The notes under the pieces were generated by a model. It was not told where the DNA came from, made no database searches, and worked only from the letters and a program-made list of their open reading frames with translations. Both the position numbers and the translations under genes were made by a program. From Massilia sp. HP4 (lineage in GTDB: Bacteria; Pseudomonadota; Gammaproteobacteria; Burkholderiales; Burkholderiaceae_D): a stretch of 64,000 bases of DNA. The DNA is taken from assembly GCF_005222695.1 (NCBI RefSeq), contig NZ_STGG01000021.1, positions 1-64,000 of the forward strand, written 5' to 3'. Positions 60,193-64,000 of this stretch are shown piece after piece. How positions within the stretch are numbered: the stretch's first letter is position 1; every line of letters begins with the position of its first letter.

Positions 60193-61761
60193 ATGCTGGA
60201 CGCAACCCTCAAGAAACAGTTGCAAGCCTATCTGGAAAAAGTGGTGCAGCCGATTGAGCTGGTTGCAGCGCTGGATGATTCGCCGAAATCGCGCGAAATG
60301 GATGAGCTGCTGAACGAAATCGCAGCCCTGTCCAACAAGATCACCGTGCGCCAGGAAGCAAACGAGCGCACCCCGTCGTTCGCCATCAACCGCGTCGGCA
60401 CCGATATCGGCGTACGCTTCGCCGGCATCCCGCTGGGCCACGAATTCACCTCGCTGGTGCTGGCCCTGCTGCACGTTGGCGGCCATACCATCAAGCTCGA
60501 ACAATCCGTCATCGACCAGATCGCAGCCCTGGACGGCGACTACGTATTCGAGACCTACATCTCGCTGTCGTGCCATAACTGCCCCGAAGTGGTGCAGGCA
60601 CTGAACACGATGTCGGTCATCAACCCGCGCATCAAGGTCGTGACGATCGATGGCGGCGTCTTCAAGAAAGAAGTCGAAGACAAGCAGATCCTGGCCGTGC
60701 CGATGATGTTCCTGAACGGCCAGCATTTCGGCCAGGGCCGTACCAACGTCGAAGAGATCCTGTCGAAGATCGACGTCAACGGCGGCGCGAAGAAGGCCGC
60801 TGAACTGAGCCAGAAAGACCCATTCGACGTGCTGATCGTCGGCGGCGGCCCCGCCGGCGCGGCAGCCGCGATCTACGCCGCCCGCAAGGGCATCCGTACC
60901 GGCGTGCTGGCCGACCGCTTCGGCGGCCAGGTGCTCGATACGCTGGCGATCGAGAACTTCGTCTCGCTCAAGGCCACCGACGGCCCGAAATTCGCCGTCG
61001 CCCTGGAAGAACACGTCAAGGAATACGACGTCGACATCATGAACACCCAGCGCGCCAACAAGCTGGTGGGCGGCAAGCTGATCGAGGTGCATACCGAGAG
61101 CGGCGCGGTGCTCAAGTCGAAGTCGGTGATCATCGCCACCGGCGCGCGCTGGCGCGAGATCAACGTGCCGGGCGAGAAGGAATACAAGAACCACGGCGTG
61201 GCCTATTGCCCGCACTGCGACGGCCCGCTGTTCAAGGGCAAGCGCGTGTCGGTGATCGGCGGCGGCAACTCGGGCGTCGAAGCGGCGATCGACCTGGCCG
61301 GCATCGTCAAGGAAGTGACCCTGATCGAATACGGCAATGAGCTGCGCGCCGATGCGGTCCTGCAGCGCAAGCTGTACTCGCTGCCGAACGTGAAGGTGAT
61401 CAAGTCGGCCCAGACCACCGAGATCCACGGCGACGGCAAGATCGTCAACGGCTTGAGCTACAAGGATCGCAGCACCGGCGCACTGCACCGCCTGGACCTG
61501 GAAGGCGTGTTCGTGCAGATCGGCCTGGTGCCGAACGCCGAATGGCTCAAGGGGACGATCGACCTGTCGGCGCATGGCGAGATCGAAGTCGATGCCCGCG
61601 GCCACACTTCGCTGCCGGGCGTGTTTGCCGCCGGCGACGTGACCACGGTGCCGTTCAAGCAGATCGTGATCGCCGTGGGCGAGGGCGCCAAGGCGTCGCT
61701 GGCCGCCTTCGACCACCTGATCCGCCTGCCGGTCGAAGAGGAAGAGCAGAAAGCTGCCTGA
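60193..61761 (+). CDS. ahpF: Alkyl hydroperoxide reductase subunit F
   Basis: 522-residue flavoprotein. The N-terminal double thioredoxin-fold domain has redox pair SCHNCPEV (about 129-132). FAD domain [17 protein letters not shown] (about 217-233), thioredoxin-reductase active site YCPHCDG (about 337-342) and NAD(P)H loop [14 protein letters not shown]. Passes electrons from NADH to AhpC. AAAGGAAAATATC lies before the ATG. Followed by a strong terminator. Confidence 0.97.
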   Translation: MLDATLKKQLQAYLEKVVQPIELVAALDDSPKSREMDELLNEIAALSNKITVRQEANERTPSFAINRVGTDIGVRFAGIPLGHEFTSLVLALLHVGGHTIKLEQSVIDQIAALDGDYVFETYISLSCHNCPEVVQALNTMSVINPRIKVVTIDGGVFKKEVEDKQILAVPMMFLNGQHFGQGRTNVEEILSKIDVNGGAKKAAELSQKDPFDVLIVGGGPAGAAAAIYAARKGIRTGVLADRFGGQVLDTLAIENFVSLKATDGPKFAVALEEHVKEYDVDIMNTQRANKLVGGKLIEVHTESGAVLKSKSVIIATGARWREINVPGEKEYKNHGVAYCPHCDGPLFKGKRVSVIGGGNSGVEAAIDLAGIVKEVTLIEYGNELRADAVLQRKLYSLPNVKVIKSAQTTEIHGDGKIVNGLSYKDRSTGALHRLDLEGVFVQIGLVPNAEWLKGTIDLSAHGEIEVDARGHTSLPGVFAAGDVTTVPFKQIVIAVGEGAKASLAAFDHLIRLPVEEEEQKAA

Positions 61762-61802
61762 TGAACGACGGCGGGCTTCACGGCCCGCCTGTGCAGAAAG
61801 AC

Positions 61803-61837
61803 AAACGCCGCCTCCCTGTGGGACGCGGCGTTTTTTT
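61803..61837 (+). terminator. Rho-independent terminator of ahpCF
   Basis: AAACGCCGC (61803-61811)/GCGGCGTTT (61825-61833) with seven T at 61831-61837. The AAA on the opposite flank could also give termination leftward for the small gene at 61876. Confidence 0.9.
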
Positions 61838-61875
61838 ATAGCTTGTCCGTCGCGGCGGGGCCCGCCGCGGCCAGG

Positions 61876-61992
61876 TCAGTGGAACGAGAACAGCAAGGCC
61901 GACGACAGCGCGCCGGACTCCAGGAGAAACCAGGTGGCCGCGCTGGCAAGGGCCAGGTGGACTGCGGTCCAGGTCATAGGGCGGCGCGACAT
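61876..61992 (-). CDS. 38-residue single-span membrane peptide
   Basis: Starts MSRRPMTWTAVHLALASAAT and continues with one hydrophobic helix (about residues 8-34) after two Arg, so it is a likely inner-membrane peptide with cytosolic N-terminus. CAGGAG lies 7 bases before ATG 61990-61992, a good ribosome-binding site. It converges on ahpF and shares the terminator region. No family recognised. A 62-residue in-frame extension has no ribosome-binding site. Confidence 0.6.
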   Translation of the reverse strand: MSRRPMTWTAVHLALASAATWFLLESGALSSALLFSFH

Positions 61993-62107
61993 GATGGTTC
62001 TCCTGAGATGGGGATTCTGTGTATGATGATCACAATAGTAAATGTCTATCTGGACACTCGGCATCGGCCAATCCTCCGTCGAGTTGTAGGACTAAACCTT
62101 GTCGCGA

Positions 62108-62124
62108 AATTGTGTCGCACAATT
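62108..62124. promoter_or_regulatory. 17-bp palindrome upstream of recQ
   Basis: AATTGTG-tcg-CACAATT, perfect 7-bp arms, in the 266-bp gap between the small membrane peptide gene and recQ. It may be an operator for either gene; the rest of the gap holds no coding gene that I can support. Confidence 0.45.
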
Positions 62125-62258
62125 GAGACGCTCAGCTTGGACCTTGTCGTTTAATACCTGTTTAACGTACCAGCCCTGCCAACAGTTGACGTCCTACGCA
62201 TGAAGTAGGCTGTGTCCTATGGTCGAGTTGTCGCCGTGCTAATACAGTCGGTGTCATC

Positions 62259-63965
62259 ATGACCCGACACGACCCCACCCTCATGCACCGCGGCTTGCTC
62301 GCCGTACGCCGCAACACCATCCGCCGCCTCCTGGACGCCGTGTTCGGCATCGCGCAGCTGCGCGAAGGCCAGCAGCGCGTCATCGACAGCGTACTCGACG
62401 GTAAAGACACCCTGGCCATCATGCCCACCGGCGGCGGCAAGTCGCTGTGCTACCAGATCCCGGCCAAGATGCTGGAGGGGATCACCGTCGTTGTTTCTCC
62501 ATTGATCTCGCTGATGAAGGACCAGCTCGAGAAGCTGGAAGAAATCGGCATCCGCTCGGTCCAGGTCAACAGCAGCCTGTGCGCCGAAGAAGAACACGCG
62601 GCGCTCGAGGCGATCGCCAGCGAATCGTGCGAGATCGTGTTCTGTACCCCCGAGCGGCTGGTGTCGCCCGACTTCATCGCCGTGCTGCAGAAAGTCACGC
62701 TCGACATCGTCGTGATCGACGAGGCGCACTGCATCTCGCAATGGGGCCACGATTTCCGCCCTGCCTATATCGGCCTGGCCGCGGCGATCGAGGCGATCGG
62801 CCGCCCGCCGGTGCTGGCGCTGACCGCCACCGCGACCGACGAGGTGATCGCCGACATCGGCAAGCAGCTGGGCCGCAAGCTCCATGTGATCAATACCGGC
62901 GTGTACCGCCCGAACCTGCACTACCGGGTGCAGCAGGCGACCAGCGCCGCCGACAAGTACCGGCAGGCGCTGCGCCTGGTGCAGGAGACGCCGGGTGTCG
63001 GCATCGTCTACGCCGCCACCATCAAGGTGGCCGAAGAGATGCTGGCCGTGCTCGAGGAAGCCGGCGAATCGGTCACCCTCTACCACGGCAAGCTGTCGGC
63101 CGCCGAGCGCAAATTGAACCAGGACCTGTTCATGGAAGGCGAACGGCGCGTGATGGTCGCGACCAATGCCTTCGGCATGGGCATCGACAAGAGCGACACC
63201 CGCTTCGTGATCCATCTGCAGATCCCGGCCAACCTGGAGTCGTATTACCAGGAGTCGGGCCGCGCCGGACGCGATGGGCTGGACGCCGAATGCACCTTGC
63301 TGTTCCTGCAGGACGACAAGCGCCTGCAGCAGTTCTTCCTGATGAAGCACTATCCGGATGCCGAGGAGCTGCAACTGGTGCATGCCAGCGTGCGCAGCCT
63401 GGGCGAAGAGGGGCCGGTGACGCTCAAGCGCCTCGACGCGGCGCTGGAAGACATCGCCGATTCGAATATCAAGGTCTGCCTCAAGCTGCTCAAGGACGCC
63501 AAACTGCTGCGCCAGAACCGCAAGCTGGAATACATCGCCAGTGCGGCCGAACCGCGCCCGGGCGTGTTCGCGCGCCTGGCCCAGGTCTACGTGCAGAAGC
63601 AGGAACACGACAAGGAAGCGCTTGACCAGATGGTCGGCTACGCGGTCAGCGGCTTTTGCCGCTGGAAGCTGCTGCTCGATTACTTCGGCGACCAGGCGCC
63701 CGGTTTCGAACAATGCTGCAAGTGCGATAACTGCCTGAACCCGCCGGCGCTGAGCCTGACCGAAGACATCGCAATCCGCGACGACGAATTCGACCGCGAG
63801 CCGGCCGAGGAAGCGCCAAAGCCGAAGTTCGAGGTCGGCGCGCGCGCCAGGTCGGCAAAGTATGGCGAAGGCGTGGTGACCGCCGTCGCCGGCGAGCAGG
63901 TGACGGTCGACTTCCCGGATGGGGAAAGCCGCAGCTTCATGGCCGGCTTCCTCGACCCGGTGTAA
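62259..63965 (+). CDS. recQ: RecQ-type DNA helicase with UvrD-like C-terminal Tudor-type domain
   Basis: 568 residues. SF2 helicase: Walker A MPTGGGKSLCYQ (about 49-60), DEAH in VIDEAHCISQWGHDFRPAY, ALTATATDEV, and motif VI YYQESGRAGRDG. RQC zinc cysteines follow in FEQCCKCDNCLNP (about 484-496). There is no HRDC domain. Instead the last ~45 residues (FEVGARARSAKYGEGVVTAV...VDFPDGESRSFMAGFL) match the UvrD/PcrA C-terminal Tudor-like fold that binds RNA polymerase. Acts in recombination and fork repair. ATG 62259; no clear ribosome-binding site. Confidence 0.9.
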   Translation: MTRHDPTLMHRGLLAVRRNTIRRLLDAVFGIAQLREGQQRVIDSVLDGKDTLAIMPTGGGKSLCYQIPAKMLEGITVVVSPLISLMKDQLEKLEEIGIRSVQVNSSLCAEEEHAALEAIASESCEIVFCTPERLVSPDFIAVLQKVTLDIVVIDEAHCISQWGHDFRPAYIGLAAAIEAIGRPPVLALTATATDEVIADIGKQLGRKLHVINTGVYRPNLHYRVQQATSAADKYRQALRLVQETPGVGIVYAATIKVAEEMLAVLEEAGESVTLYHGKLSAAERKLNQDLFMEGERRVMVATNAFGMGIDKSDTRFVIHLQIPANLESYYQESGRAGRDGLDAECTLLFLQDDKRLQQFFLMKHYPDAEELQLVHASVRSLGEEGPVTLKRLDAALEDIADSNIKVCLKLLKDAKLLRQNRKLEYIASAAEPRPGVFARLAQVYVQKQEHDKEALDQMVGYAVSGFCRWKLLLDYFGDQAPGFEQCCKCDNCLNPPALSLTEDIAIRDDEFDREPAEEAPKPKFEVGARARSAKYGEGVVTAVAGEQVTVDFPDGESRSFMAGFLDPV

Positions 63966-63974
63966 GGAAGTCGC

Positions 63975-64000
63975 ATGGGAGACATGGTCGTCGTCCGCAA
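63975..64000 (+). CDS. Start of a further gene, cut by the window edge
   Basis: ATG 63975 preceded by AAGGAAG, 9 bases after the recQ stop; only MGDMVVVR is visible. Probably cotranscribed with recQ. No identification possible. Confidence 0.4.

Noticed and set aside
1..64000. Prophage, integrative element or anti-phage defence island
   Set aside because: No phage structural, integrase or known defence genes; only the single TA pair and the small repeat-bounded segment.

Overview
The window is about 64 kb of GC-rich chromosomal DNA from a beta-proteobacterium. Gene content (BamC, HslO, RoxA, SlyD, AhpC/AhpF, HtpX, a CphA/CphA' cyanophycin locus), GC-rich codon use and gene neighbourhoods point to Burkholderiales, family Oxalobacteraceae, most likely Massilia or a close relative. 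That placement is inferred from protein content alone. I see no rRNA, tRNA, CRISPR array or recognisable transposase or integrase.

Layout. 1-6.7 kb: a partial Dps gene diverges from an ankyrin-repeat protein/epoxide hydrolase pair; then hslO with a gamma-carbonic-anhydrase-like protein, an alpha/beta hydrolase and a membrane diguanylate cyclase. 6.7-11.2 kb: two small lipoproteins (one FlgO-like), a nitronate monooxygenase with a divergent LysR regulator, and a PHP-family phosphatase. 11.2-16.9 kb: a block that looks inserted between the PHP gene and its usual neighbour yciO. It holds a 7TM-AraC regulator, a beta-lactamase-fold protein whose catalytic motifs are all lost, a ribbon-helix-helix regulator with a perfect palindromic operator in front of a PHB-depolymerase-like esterase, and htpX. 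16.9-27.7 kb: housekeeping genes (yciO, M50 protease, a methyltransferase, dapA, bamC, an Ala-rich lipoprotein, roxA, slyD, mutS). 27.7-28.6 kb: an ~0.8 kb accessory segment bounded by identical 29-bp direct repeats and carrying one winged-helix gene. 28.6-33.3 kb: a glycine-betaine type proVWX operon with a strong promoter and a ~290-nt leader, then an AraC regulator. 33.5-38.7 kb: pirin, Kef-type antiporter, LysR, azoreductase, pirin, which reads as a quinone/electrophile stress cluster.

38.7-47.4 kb: cyanophycin locus. cphA' and cphA run leftward (followed by a MaoC-like gene). A zinc-ribbon ABC exporter and a DUF1854 protein run rightward from the shared 300-bp intergenic region. 47.6-53 kb: a general-stress flavin-binding protein, a glycosyltransferase, a TacA/TacT-type (RHH-GNAT) toxin-antitoxin pair with a 35-bp palindrome over its promoter, and a class II UvrA. 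53-59.3 kb: a translationally coupled four-gene signalling operon (CHASE3-GAF hybrid kinase with three receivers, CheR, receiver-less CheB, receiver-kinase). 59.4-64 kb: ahpC-ahpF behind a good candidate OxyR site, a 38-residue membrane peptide, and a RecQ helicase ending in a UvrD-type Tudor-like domain.

Stress themes recur: peroxide (Dps, AhpCF, HslO), electrophiles (Kef/AzoR/pirin), osmolarity (ProVWX), nitrogen storage (cyanophycin) and DNA damage (MutS, UvrA2, RecQ). No single locus is clearly a wholly new defence system. The most interesting candidates are the catalytically dead beta-lactamase-fold protein beside its 7TM-AraC regulator, the 29-bp-repeat segment, the RHH/esterase operator, and the CheR/CheB-coupled kinase operon that has no chemoreceptor.
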